Below, one piece after another: positions 41,484 to 50,140 of a stretch of DNA of 64,000 bases. The notes beneath the pieces are model-generated. The model was not told the DNA's origin. It worked only from the letters and a program-made list of their open reading frames with translations, and did not search any database. The stretch is from the NCBI RefSeq assembly GCF_900103285.1, contig NZ_FNGS01000002.1, forward strand, positions 598,064 through 662,063, read 5' to 3'. The position numbers were made by a program, and so were the translations under genes. Each line of letters opens with the position of its first letter. Within the stretch, counting starts at the first letter, position 1. This DNA comes from Siphonobacter aquaeclarae (GTDB taxonomy: Bacteria > Bacteroidota > Bacteroidia > Cytophagales > Spirosomataceae).

Positions 41484-43397
41484 CTACCTCAACGTCAACC
41501 CCACCCCTCCCGATACCCACCTGCCGGGCTGCTGGACAAAGCCATGCTCGTAGTAGGTCTGGTTGAGGAGGTTGGTGCAGTCGAGAAAGAGGCGGTAGGC
41601 CGGTCGTGACCAGGATACGCGGGCGTCGACCAGGTGGATTGTCGCATAGGGCTGCGGAGGCGTCGTGGCATCCCACTGGTAGTCGCCCTCCCGCTTTTTC
41701 AGCGTATACCAGGTATCCAGGCTCAGGCTTTTGGCAAGGCGGAACGTCAGCCCTACGCTGGCCTTGTGCCGCAGGTAGTTGAGGGTGTAGAACGACTGAA
41801 AATTCGTCTGTTTTTTGTCGGCCCAGATATACGCATAGTTAGCCGATACCCGCTGCAGCCAATGGGCATCACGGCCGGTCAGCGTCGCTACGTTCAGTAC
41901 ATAAGATACTTCTGCCCCCAAGGTATTCAGGTCCCGGATGTTTTCCATGCGGGGTACTGTAAATTCCGGGCGCTTGATTTTGTCGATGGCTACGCTTGTT
42001 TGCCGGTAGAAGACGGAGACAGTCGCCTGCACCGCGCCGGTAAACCGCTTCGCGCCCAGTTCATAGCTCCAGGCTTTCTCGGGTTTGATATTCGGATCGG
42101 CAACGACCGTCGAGGAGTTCAGGTACATCTCCGTAAACGTCGGGTACCGTACCGAACGGTTGACGCTTCCATACACGGCCAGTTTTTCACTCACCGAATA
42201 CGATACATCCAGCCCGGGGTACCATTCGTTGCCGAACTGGGAGTTCATGTTGAAAAGCGTTCCGACGGCCAGCGTCACCCGGTCCCACTTTTTCAGCTGT
42301 TCCAGGTACCAGTTGACATTGTCGCGGTCTTTTCCGAAGGTGTAAAAATTACCGAAGAAACCCGGCACTTCCTTTTTGCGGGAAAGGCTGTCGCCCAGGC
42401 GGTTACTGATGATACTCTCCCGTCTCCACTCGGCTCCGAAGGAGGTTACGCCGAGGTTGCTCGTCCATTTGTTCCGCCATTCAATGTCCCAGACGTTGGT
42501 CTGGTGAAAGTTGATGGCAGATGGTTTTGTTTCCCGGTAATTATCAAAATCATACATATCATAATGCCGCCGCCAGGAGCCGGTGAGGCTCGACACAAAG
42601 GCACCTGAAAACTGCTGATCTACCCGTGCTACAACGTAATTCTGCCGTACCTGTTCATACTGATTGTAGTATTTCGGGTGATAAAAATTGGACGCTCCGA
42701 ACTGGTTGTCCATCCAGCCGCCCTGCAGGTCGATCGTGGTCCGGTGCAGGTTCAGTGTGGTATGCCCGTAGAGGTTGTGGCGGTCAAAGGCAGTGTTTTT
42801 TGCATAGCCGTCGCTGTGGATTTTCTCAACGGCCAGTAATGTCGACTGGTTTTTGGTAGCTACACTCGCCGCCGCGCCCAGCTGATAGAGTCCGTACTGC
42901 CCGCCGGCAGCGTTGACTTTCACCTGCGTAGGCTGGTTTTTCTTCGTGATGATGTTGATCACGCCCGAAAAAGCACTTGGCCCGAACACGCGCGACGCGC
43001 CGCCCTGCAGTACTTCGATCCGCTCGATCAGATCCAGCGGAAACGGCAGATTGAGGGTATGGTGGCCGGTTTGGGGATCGTTCATTTTGACGCCGTCGAC
43101 GAGAATCAGCGTCTGGTCAAAATTGCCGCCGCGGATGCTGATATCCGCCTGAACGCCAAGCGGTGCACGGGAGCGTACATCCACGTTGAGCGCATACTGA
43201 AGGATCCCGTCGAGGGTTTTGACCGGCGCTTTTTCAATGTCTTTTGACGTGATGACGGTGACATTCCGGCCGGTTTTGCGGATATCCGTCGGTTGCAGAC
43301 TGGCAGTGACGGTCACTTCCGACAGCGTGCGGGTACTGTCCTGGGCCTGACTGATAACCGGAAGAAGAAATATAACGCTAATAAATATACGTTTCAT
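41484..43397 (-). CDS. TonB-dependent outer-membrane receptor (BtuB/CirA-like)
   Basis: 637 residues. Signal peptide ends at SQAQ (about 19), followed by a short TonB-box-like TLSEVTVTAS. Plug domain at about 40-150 (VTVITSKDIEKAPVKTLDGILQYALNVDVRSR; ISIRGGNFDQTLILVDGVKMND; IERIEVLQGGASRVFGPSAFSGVINIITKK), then a 22-strand-type barrel ending in WVSGGVGLTLR. It lacks the carboxypeptidase-like domain of SusC proteins, so siderophore, cobalamin or metal-chelate import is more likely than sugar. The 128-bp upstream region shows no cobalamin riboswitch box. Confidence 0.94.
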   Translation of the reverse strand: MKRIFISVIFLLPVISQAQDSTRTLSEVTVTASLQPTDIRKTGRNVTVITSKDIEKAPVKTLDGILQYALNVDVRSRAPLGVQADISIRGGNFDQTLILVDGVKMNDPQTGHHTLNLPFPLDLIERIEVLQGGASRVFGPSAFSGVINIITKKNQPTQVKVNAAGGQYGLYQLGAAASVATKNQSTLLAVEKIHSDGYAKNTAFDRHNLYGHTTLNLHRTTIDLQGGWMDNQFGASNFYHPKYYNQYEQVRQNYVVARVDQQFSGAFVSSLTGSWRRHYDMYDFDNYRETKPSAINFHQTNVWDIEWRNKWTSNLGVTSFGAEWRRESIISNRLGDSLSRKKEVPGFFGNFYTFGKDRDNVNWYLEQLKKWDRVTLAVGTLFNMNSQFGNEWYPGLDVSYSVSEKLAVYGSVNRSVRYPTFTEMYLNSSTVVADPNIKPEKAWSYELGAKRFTGAVQATVSVFYRQTSVAIDKIKRPEFTVPRMENIRDLNTLGAEVSYVLNVATLTGRDAHWLQRVSANYAYIWADKKQTNFQSFYTLNYLRHKASVGLTFRLAKSLSLDTWYTLKKREGDYQWDATTPPQPYATIHLVDARVSWSRPAYRLFLDCTNLLNQTYYEHGFVQQPGRWVSGGVGLTLR

Positions 43398-43525
43398 GTA
43401 TTGATGGGAATCGGATAGCCGGGTATCCGCTTTGGGGCGCGGAAACCGGCGTCATCCATGAAAAAAAGGGAATAGCTTTCCGGGGAACGACAGGGCGCCG
43501 TTCCGGAAAAAACAGTTGAAAAGAC

Positions 43526-44869
43526 TCAGAAAGCAGGCTCTTCTTCTCCCGCAAACAAATGAACAATAGCCTGGTAATCCAGTTTTCCGCTGTCCATACG
43601 GGGAAGATCCCGGCATTCCAGTATCCGCCGCGGCTGCTTGGCCTGCGGCAGGGAATGCAGGAGGTGGTCCTTCAGCTGACGGTGGTACCCGGAAGAGCGT
43701 TCTCCGGGATAGGTACAGCTGAAAGCCAGACAAATATCATGCGACAGGTCGTCGCGCAGCAAGCCTACCGCAGCAACATCCCGGATAAAGGACAGTTCCC
43801 GCGCGCAGGACTCGATTTCTTCGGCAAAAACATTCAGCCCCCGGCGGTTAAACATCCGTCCGCCGCGTCCGAGCAGAATCAGGCGGCCGTCTTCGATCAA
43901 CCCCAGGTCAAAAACCGTATTGACACCCCGATAATCCGGTGATACATAAGGACTTTCAACAAGAATCTGTTGATCTGACAGCGTAATGGTTACGCCCGGA
44001 AACGCTTTGCCAACGGTATATCCGTATTGCAGGATATCGTCGTTTTGCTGGTAGCTCACGTGCCCGAGTTCGGCGGCGCCGTAGTATTCGGTCAGCAAAG
44101 CATTCGGGCAGGTCTCCCGAAGCTGCCGCGCTGTAACGATGTCGAGCTTCTCACCGGCGCTGACGAGGGAGCGCATCTGCTCCAGGGTACCCGTCTTTCC
44201 TGACCACAGCCGGTAGTGCGACGGCACCATGAACACCGACGTAATCCGCTCCTCGCGCATGCGGAGTGTCCATCCGGCGGCAGATTTCAGCGAGGCCATG
44301 ACGACGGTTCCTCCCAGCCACAGCACGTGCAGGGCAGCGTTGAGGTTTGCCGAATAGCTCAGCGCATCGAGGATGAACAGGCGGTCATCTGTATCGAGGC
44401 CGAAAATATCCGACTGATGCGGAAACGCCGACACCCAGCTCTGGTAGTCTTTCCAGATGACCTTAGGCGTACCTTCCGTTCCGGAGCTGAGCACACCGAG
44501 AAAGCGGTCTGACAGCAGACCCGTTTTCCATTCCGGCTCAGTATCAGATGGTTGCAGTACTGTTTCGTCGGTCAGGGAAAAGGCGCTGAACAGGCCGGTC
44601 AGCGCGGAGCAATCCGTAGCTGACAATTGCCGGGAGCCGAATAGCGTCGCTTTTCCAGCCGCCATCAATGCCAGCAGGTCGAGCAGGGCTTCCTGCGGGT
44701 CCTTGCGGATAAGCAGTACGTTGGTCTCCCGGATACCGGCTGATATAGCTGCCGCGCGTCGCCGCACCTCTTCCACCAGCGCGCCATACGACAGCCGGCT
44801 GTCGCCATAGACGACAGCTTCTTTCTCAGGGTATTTCCCTGCCGTATGGAGGATTTTCTGCAGAATCAC
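43526..44869 (-). CDS. AMP-forming acyl-CoA synthetase-like protein (ANL family)
   Basis: 447 residues, starting at GTG that overlaps the upstream thiolase stop by four bases (GTGA). Seen: P-loop-like SSGTEGTPKVIWK (about 162-174), TEYYGAAELGHVSY (about 272-285), GRGGRMFNRRGLNVFAEEIE (about 349-368) and the catalytic C-terminal Lys in RMDSGKLDY (about 428-436). At under 450 residues it is shorter than most acyl-CoA ligases and may act on an unusual acid or on a carrier protein. Operon order is barrel protein, thiolase, this ligase; the substrate is unknown. Confidence 0.88.
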   Translation of the reverse strand: MILQKILHTAGKYPEKEAVVYGDSRLSYGALVEEVRRRAAAISAGIRETNVLLIRKDPQEALLDLLALMAAGKATLFGSRQLSATDCSALTGLFSAFSLTDETVLQPSDTEPEWKTGLLSDRFLGVLSSGTEGTPKVIWKDYQSWVSAFPHQSDIFGLDTDDRLFILDALSYSANLNAALHVLWLGGTVVMASLKSAAGWTLRMREERITSVFMVPSHYRLWSGKTGTLEQMRSLVSAGEKLDIVTARQLRETCPNALLTEYYGAAELGHVSYQQNDDILQYGYTVGKAFPGVTITLSDQQILVESPYVSPDYRGVNTVFDLGLIEDGRLILLGRGGRMFNRRGLNVFAEEIESCARELSFIRDVAAVGLLRDDLSHDICLAFSCTYPGERSSGYHRQLKDHLLHSLPQAKQPRRILECRDLPRMDSGKLDYQAIVHLFAGEEEPAF

Positions 44870-45990
44870 GGTTTCAGTTGTTCGATCAACAGAGCGGCGC
44901 CAAGTCCGCCGGCTACTCCCGCTGCCACGAGTCCCAGGCGACTGCCGGTATGCTTCAGGGCGAGCGTCAGATGGAGGGTATTGAGAAGGCCGGAAGCCCC
45001 GAACGGGTGCCCGTAGGCCAAATTGCCCCCAAATATATTCACTTTTTCGGGCGAAATGCCCCAATGCTTCAAAAACGCGAGGGGTTTGACAGCAAACGAT
45101 TCGTTGATTTCGAACAGGTCTATGGTCGAAACGGAAATACCCGTCTGGCGGAGAAGCTTTTCCGTTGCCCAGATCACGCCCAGCGGCGCGAGGCCCGGAG
45201 GACCGCCTGCTACGGCCGAAGCGACAATCCGGAACGACGGCTGTATGCCGGTCTGCTCGCAGAAGGCTTCGTTGCCCAGCCAGTATACCCCGGCGCCGTC
45301 GTGCAGGTGTGCCGTATTGGTATGATCGATGAGGGACGACGTCTGAGTAGCAGCCAGTTGTTCAAGGGAGAGTCCGGGCCGGACGGCCTGGTCTGCCGTC
45401 TTTCCGTTAACAGGATGAATAATTGTTTCGATTATTTCCCGGCTGCTACCAGCCCGCTCGTGGCTGCGTATGGTCCAGGCCATCATATCGGCCTTGGACA
45501 CCCCGAATTGTCCGGCGGCGCGGGCTGCAGCTTCTGTCAGTTCGTCGGGCCCGGCGGAAGAGGGTACGAACGACGCTTTGGTAAAGTACGTCGCCTCGTC
45601 CACAAACCGAAAGTCCCTTGGGTGGTACTGCCGTTTCGGCGCAAGGCTATTGCTTTCCATGCCGCCGGCGAGGACGGCTGTCGACAATCCGCTCTTCAGC
45701 TGGGCTTCTGCCGCGATCAGGGTACGCAGGCCGGCGCCGCATTGCATATCCAGTGTGGTACCAGGCAGTTCTTCCGGAAATCCGGCTTCCAGCAGGGCAT
45801 AGCGGGCCATGTTGCCGCCGGTACCGAGGGCAACGCCGGCGAGTACCTCGTCGACCGGCCAGTCGGGATGCCTGTGCCGAAGTTCCCGTAACAGGGCTGC
45901 GAAGAGGTGTTCGGGAATAATGTCCCGGTAGTAGCCGTTGGCTTTTCCGACGGGTGTACGGAGTCCTTCCAGAAGATAAGCGTTGGGCAT
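44866..45990 (-). CDS. Thiolase-family protein lacking the second active-site Cys
   Basis: 374 residues from the ATG at 45990. Thiolase fold with nucleophile Cys84 in DMQCGAGL, FEINESFAVKPLAFLKHWG, and the GGNLAYGHPFGASG block with catalytic His. The C-terminal acid/base Cys of typical thiolases (C-x-G-G-G) is not present: the matching segment reads LVAAGVAGGLGAAL. It may therefore catalyse only one half-reaction or act like a KAS/HMG-type condensing enzyme (inference). Coupled to the AMP-ligase gene by a four-base overlap. Confidence 0.88.
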   Translation of the reverse strand: MPNAYLLEGLRTPVGKANGYYRDIIPEHLFAALLRELRHRHPDWPVDEVLAGVALGTGGNMARYALLEAGFPEELPGTTLDMQCGAGLRTLIAAEAQLKSGLSTAVLAGGMESNSLAPKRQYHPRDFRFVDEATYFTKASFVPSSAGPDELTEAAARAAGQFGVSKADMMAWTIRSHERAGSSREIIETIIHPVNGKTADQAVRPGLSLEQLAATQTSSLIDHTNTAHLHDGAGVYWLGNEAFCEQTGIQPSFRIVASAVAGGPPGLAPLGVIWATEKLLRQTGISVSTIDLFEINESFAVKPLAFLKHWGISPEKVNIFGGNLAYGHPFGASGLLNTLHLTLALKHTGSRLGLVAAGVAGGLGAALLIEQLKP

Positions 45991-46001
45991 TGGCAAAAGG
46001 A

Positions 46002-46688
46002 TCAGTCGGCAAAGGACGATCTTTTTTTCTTCGCCCGCCAGTATTTCACATCATCCACGATCCTGTCCAGGAATATCGCCGTGCCGATACTCCAGAAAAA
46101 CCCGTCGTAATCAGTCCGGGGAGTATTGCGAAAAATGGTCTTCCTGTAGCCCACAAGGCCGTTGAGGCCAAACCACCGCAGCGGCCGGATACCAAACAGC
46201 GGCGGAACCTTATAGCTCGCTGATAGGCCCGCACCGACCGGTATAAAGCCGCGCTTGCTGGTGCGGACGTTCTCGCCCGATGCTTCGTCGAATACTTCCA
46301 ATGTAGAGCGTCCGTACCCCGCTTCGGTGACAATACTCATTTCCCAGGTTTCCCGCCGGATCAGAAAAGGTTCGTAGTAGACCGTCCCGAACCAGAGGTG
46401 ATCTTCGAGGCGGTGGATGGGATTGCCGGAGTGATCGACCCGGTTTCCGTCGTACCGGTGGGTCAGAAAGTAGCCGCCGATGCCTAGTTTGTATTTGTCG
46501 TTGATGAGCAGTCCGCCGCGGTAGCCCCAGATATTCACCGAATTTCCCTTGATAAACGAAAAGCGCTGGTCAAAATCGGTCGTTGGCTTCAGGCGGGTCT
46601 TTCGGGTACCGGTCGAGTCCGTCTCGAAAAAACCGCTGGCGTGCAGGGAGACCAACATACCGAAACCGATCAGAAAAGCCTTTCGCAT
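46002..46688 (-). CDS. Predicted outer-membrane barrel protein in the thiolase operon
   Basis: 228 residues. A signal peptide (MRKAFLIGFGMLVSLHASG) is followed by strand-rich sequence: FSFIKGNSVNIWGYRGGLLINDKYKLGIGGYFLTHRYDGN, LWFGTVYYEPFLIRRETWEMSIVTEAGYG and GFIPVGAGLSASYKV. These look like the strands of a small barrel of about 10-12 strands. The Lys/Arg-rich end (WRAKKKRSSFAD) is unusual for an outer-membrane barrel. No family name is recognised. The thiolase starts 11 bp downstream, so the two are co-transcribed. Confidence 0.75.
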   Translation of the reverse strand: MRKAFLIGFGMLVSLHASGFFETDSTGTRKTRLKPTTDFDQRFSFIKGNSVNIWGYRGGLLINDKYKLGIGGYFLTHRYDGNRVDHSGNPIHRLEDHLWFGTVYYEPFLIRRETWEMSIVTEAGYGRSTLEVFDEASGENVRTSKRGFIPVGAGLSASYKVPPLFGIRPLRWFGLNGLVGYRKTIFRNTPRTDYDGFFWSIGTAIFLDRIVDDVKYWRAKKKRSSFAD

Positions 46689-46831
46689 GGGGAAAATTCA
46701 TCATTTGGGGGTTGGACACGTCACGAAAGTATTCGCTTAATTTCAAACCAAAACCCGTGCCATTATCCTCGCATTTTTCCCGGAGCCGGGTAGTTCCGGC
46801 ACTATGACGCCCCGGCGAGTACGCAGAGGTC

Positions 46832-49411
46832 TTACCGCCCTGAACTCAGCAAGGTATTACGGGCTTCTTCCACGAGGGGAAAGAGAAGATTCATTTTCTG
46901 CGTGGCTTCGTCGACCAGCGGTTCGAGAGACCCAATGTCCATGCCGTCGCGGTTGGCCATTTCCTGCAGGCGGATAAACAGGGGTACGATGTGATCGGCG
47001 CCGATCATCTGAGCGGGCGATTTGAGGGCGTGGGCGATTTTCCCGACTTCCGGAACATCCAGCTGCTCGATCGCCTTTCGGAATTTCTGCAACTGCCGCG
47101 GCGATTCTTCCAGGTATACCGACAGCAGATCCGCCATGGCTTCCTCGTCTCCGCCTGTCACCTCGTGGAGGTAATCCAGTTTGAGTGCCGGAACTTCTTC
47201 GGCTGGCTGACTGGCGGTACTGACCACAATTCCCGGCGTGGTTATCTGCAGTTGCCGGCGAACGATCCGATACAAATCCGCCATCTGAAACGGCTTCGAA
47301 ACAAAGTCGTTCATCCCTACTTTCAGGCAGTGTTCGCGCTCGCCGACCAGCGCGTGCGCCGTCATAGCTACGATGGGGATATTCAGCTTGAGGGTATTCC
47401 GGATTTCCCGCGTGGTTTCGTACCCGTCCATCACCGGCATCTGAATATCCATCAAAATCAGGTCGTACCGGTTTTCAGCGAGTTTTTCGAGCGCTTTTAC
47501 TCCGTTTTCAGCGATGTCGGAAGAATAGCCCATGCGACCGAGGACGGCCGTCGCGAGCTTCTGGTTCATCGGATTGTCTTCAACAACGAGTACCGAAATC
47601 GACTGGTGGCCGTCGAACGACGAAATCAGCGGCAGCAATTCTTCCGTTTTATCCAGCTCAGATACTTCATACGGAATATCCACCACAAACCGGGAACCGG
47701 CTCCGGGGGTACTTTCCACCGAAATCCTTCCGCCCAGCATTTCCACAAGTGAGTGAACAATGTTGAGCCCCAGTCCGGAACCGCCGTACTGACGGGTCGT
47801 GAAAGTACTCTCCTGGCGGAACCGCTCGAAAATATGCGGGAGTACTTCGGAAGGAATACCGATGCCGGTATCCTTCACTTCCAGGCGCACCCACATGTGC
47901 TTGCCGGCCTGCTGGATCTGGTGGATGGAAATATCTATCCTTCCCTTTTCCGTAAACTTGACGGCGTTGGAGGCGAGGTTGAGCAGGATCTGGGTAAGAC
48001 GCGTCGGGTCACCCAGTACTACTTCCGGCAACCCCGGATCGAGTTGTACGTTCAGTATCAGTTGCTTGTCGAGTACCGACGGCTGCAGCATAATCCGGAT
48101 CGACTGTACCAGGGAGTTGATACTGAATGGAATATGCTCAAACTGAAGCATCCCGGCCTCTATTTTGGAGATATCGAGGATGTCGTTGACGATCGTCAGC
48201 AGGTTCCGGCTGGCGGTATTGACGGCTTTGAGGTACTCTGCCTGCTCGGGGTTCAGCGGGGAGGTTTCGAGTAATGTCGTAAAACCGATGATGGAGTTGA
48301 GCGGTGTCCGGATTTCGTGGCTCATGTTCGCCAGGAAGTTCTCTTTCATGCGCGCTACTTTCTCAGCCATTTCCTTCGCTTCCTGCAGGCGGGTATGCGA
48401 TTGCAGGCGATCAGTGATGTCTACGCTGACCAGTACGACGTGCAGGAGCTTGCCATCCGGATCGAAAATAGGGTGAGCGGAATTGAGAAACAGGCTTCGC
48501 TTGCCATTGAGGCGAACCTCCATATCGTCGACCTGGGAAGATATCCCCTGCAAAGCCTTCGCATACGGACGGTCTTCCACCGGATACAGCTCGCCGGTCG
48601 GAAAGCGGTACACCGGAAACGCCTTTATCTGTTCGGAGTAGGTAGTCGGCGTATTGTCGAGCAGTGTCCGGACGCCCTGATTGGTGTAAAAGACATTGCC
48701 CTGGGCGTCATATACTGTAATGGCAGCCGGTACGGCGTCGAGTACCTCCTTCAACCTGAACTCGTTCTCTTTCAGCTCTTTATACAGCCGCTTCCGGGTA
48801 CGGAGCAGGCGCAGCAGAAGGCTTACGGCAATGAGGACAACGACAATTGCGACGAGCGTTCCGAGGATAATACTCAGGACGGCTTCGTTGGCGGATGTTT
48901 CACTTTCCTCCACCCGCTGGGTCAGCAGGGTTTCTTCGCTGTCCTGAATCTCTAATAAAAGAGTACGGAGGGCGTATGTTTTGTCGAGATAAACGCGCCC
49001 GGAGTCCAGGCGGGGCGTCCCTCCGGCGATTTCATTGCGGACGAACAGTTCCTTTCCCAGCGCCAGCTTTTCTTCCAGCAAGTCGTGAAAACGGAAAAAC
49101 CGCTGACGCTGCAACGGACTTTTGACGAAGTCTTTCAGGTCGGCCGACTGAGCGCGGAGCTCCTTGGCATTGCGGTTGAAATCTGCGAGAAAATAGGGAT
49201 TCTGGCTCAGGAGGTGCCCGCGAAGGTCGTTGTCAATATGCGTGAGCCGCGTATCGATCTGTTCTGTTTTCTCGAGAATAACCCGCGTATGGTTGATCCA
49301 GTTGTTGGTCGTAACGAGCCGGCGTATGGTCGTGTAGCCGTTCAGGCCGGTCAGGATTTCAACAAAAATCCCACCGATCAGCAGCACCAGAATCCATACT
49401 TTCGTTCGCAT
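46832..49411 (-). CDS. Hybrid histidine kinase: CHASE3-PAS-HisKA-HATPase-REC-HPt
   Basis: 859 residues from the ATG at 49411. Two membrane helices (about 5-25 and 178-200) flank an extracytoplasmic four-helix CHASE3-like domain. Then PAS (about 218-345), HisKA with MSHEIRTPLNSI (His near 372), HATPase with N, G1 and G2 boxes (LNLASNAVKFT, KDTGIGIP, GGSGLGLNIV), a receiver with LILMDIQMPVMDG (phospho-Asp near 665), and a C-terminal HPt with KIAHALKSPAQMIGA (His near 800). A complete internal phosphorelay. A stand-alone receiver gene lies 19 bp upstream in the same operon. No DNA-binding output domain is present in either. Confidence 0.95.
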   Translation of the reverse strand: MRTKVWILVLLIGGIFVEILTGLNGYTTIRRLVTTNNWINHTRVILEKTEQIDTRLTHIDNDLRGHLLSQNPYFLADFNRNAKELRAQSADLKDFVKSPLQRQRFFRFHDLLEEKLALGKELFVRNEIAGGTPRLDSGRVYLDKTYALRTLLLEIQDSEETLLTQRVEESETSANEAVLSIILGTLVAIVVVLIAVSLLLRLLRTRKRLYKELKENEFRLKEVLDAVPAAITVYDAQGNVFYTNQGVRTLLDNTPTTYSEQIKAFPVYRFPTGELYPVEDRPYAKALQGISSQVDDMEVRLNGKRSLFLNSAHPIFDPDGKLLHVVLVSVDITDRLQSHTRLQEAKEMAEKVARMKENFLANMSHEIRTPLNSIIGFTTLLETSPLNPEQAEYLKAVNTASRNLLTIVNDILDISKIEAGMLQFEHIPFSINSLVQSIRIMLQPSVLDKQLILNVQLDPGLPEVVLGDPTRLTQILLNLASNAVKFTEKGRIDISIHQIQQAGKHMWVRLEVKDTGIGIPSEVLPHIFERFRQESTFTTRQYGGSGLGLNIVHSLVEMLGGRISVESTPGAGSRFVVDIPYEVSELDKTEELLPLISSFDGHQSISVLVVEDNPMNQKLATAVLGRMGYSSDIAENGVKALEKLAENRYDLILMDIQMPVMDGYETTREIRNTLKLNIPIVAMTAHALVGEREHCLKVGMNDFVSKPFQMADLYRIVRRQLQITTPGIVVSTASQPAEEVPALKLDYLHEVTGGDEEAMADLLSVYLEESPRQLQKFRKAIEQLDVPEVGKIAHALKSPAQMIGADHIVPLFIRLQEMANRDGMDIGSLEPLVDEATQKMNLLFPLVEEARNTLLSSGR

Positions 49412-49430
49412 GTCCGTTCGGGTTGAGAGG

Positions 49431-49811
49431 TTATAAGCCCACAAGGGCGAGAAGGGACGGCAACTGAACCGGCTTCAGCAGGGTACCGGTGATGACCCCG
49501 GAATCCCGTACAAAAGGGGGCACATCGTCTCCTGACATCAGGTAAATCGGCACCGCCGGATCAAAGGCACGGATTTGCTGCGCGGCTTCGAAACCATCGA
49601 GGTCAGGCATCTGGTAATCCATCAGAATAAACCGGAAAGAATGCTCCCGGGCAAACGCCACGGCATCCTGCCCGCCGTCGGCCGTTTCTACTTCGGCCTG
49701 AGCGCGGGTGAGCAGTTTTTTGAGGATCTGAAGGTTCAGCCGGTTGTCGTCGACAAGCAGCACACGAAATTCATTCAGATCAGGGACATGGTCAGGTGAG
49801 GACATGCTCAT
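49431..49811 (-). CDS. Single-domain response regulator (receiver only)
   Basis: 126 residues, one CheY-like receiver: FRVLLVDDNRLNLQILKKLL (acidic pair near 21-22), RFILMDYQMPDLDGFEAA (phospho-acceptor Asp near 64) and TGTLLKPVQLPSLL (conserved Lys near 114). It has no output domain, so it should act by protein contact, for example as a partner or sink for the HPt of the hybrid kinase encoded immediately downstream. ATG codons at 49811 and 49805 are both possible starts. Confidence 0.93.
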   Translation of the reverse strand: MSMSSPDHVPDLNEFRVLLVDDNRLNLQILKKLLTRAQAEVETADGGQDAVAFAREHSFRFILMDYQMPDLDGFEAAQQIRAFDPAVPIYLMSGDDVPPFVRDSGVITGTLLKPVQLPSLLALVGL

Positions 49812-50140
49812 GTGGCGGCATAAACGCTAGTCCGCAATATACGAACAACTACCCGGTTACGCCAACGACCTGATCGGGCGCATACGCCGGGGTTCTTGCG
49901 AATTGATAGTCAAGTAACAGAAAAATCGCGGGCTTTGCCAACCTTTTTCCCGCGGGCGATTCCGCTTCATGCGGGGCTGCTTATCAAATAACTATACCAG
50001 ACCGGCCCGGTGCTCAGCAGGAAGGCGACCGGCAGGCTGTCTTCCCGAAAAGGCTGTTTCCTTTTCTATCAATTGTCAATAAAAAAAGCCTTCGGCAGGG
50101 CGTTGCCGAAGGCTTTCAAAGGGAACGGTTACGATCCGTT
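49812..50140. other. 329-bp intergenic region
   Basis: No coding sequence or RNA gene seen. It contains the terminator of the ATP-grasp gene (50085-50116) and presumably the promoter of the receiver-kinase operon, for which no convincing TAnnTTTG box was found. Confidence 0.6.
50085..50116 (-). terminator. Terminator of the ATP-grasp gene
   Basis: Perfect 13-bp stem AAAGCCTTCGGCA (50085-50097) with TGCCGAAGGCTTT (50104-50116), 6-nt loop, then T-rich sequence on the minus strand (complement of 50081-50087). Confidence 0.93.

Noticed and set aside
43398-43525. Cobalamin or TPP riboswitch upstream of the TonB receptor
   Set aside because: No cobalamin box or thi-box sequence was found in the 128-bp leader; only a weak hairpin near the end of the upstream gene.
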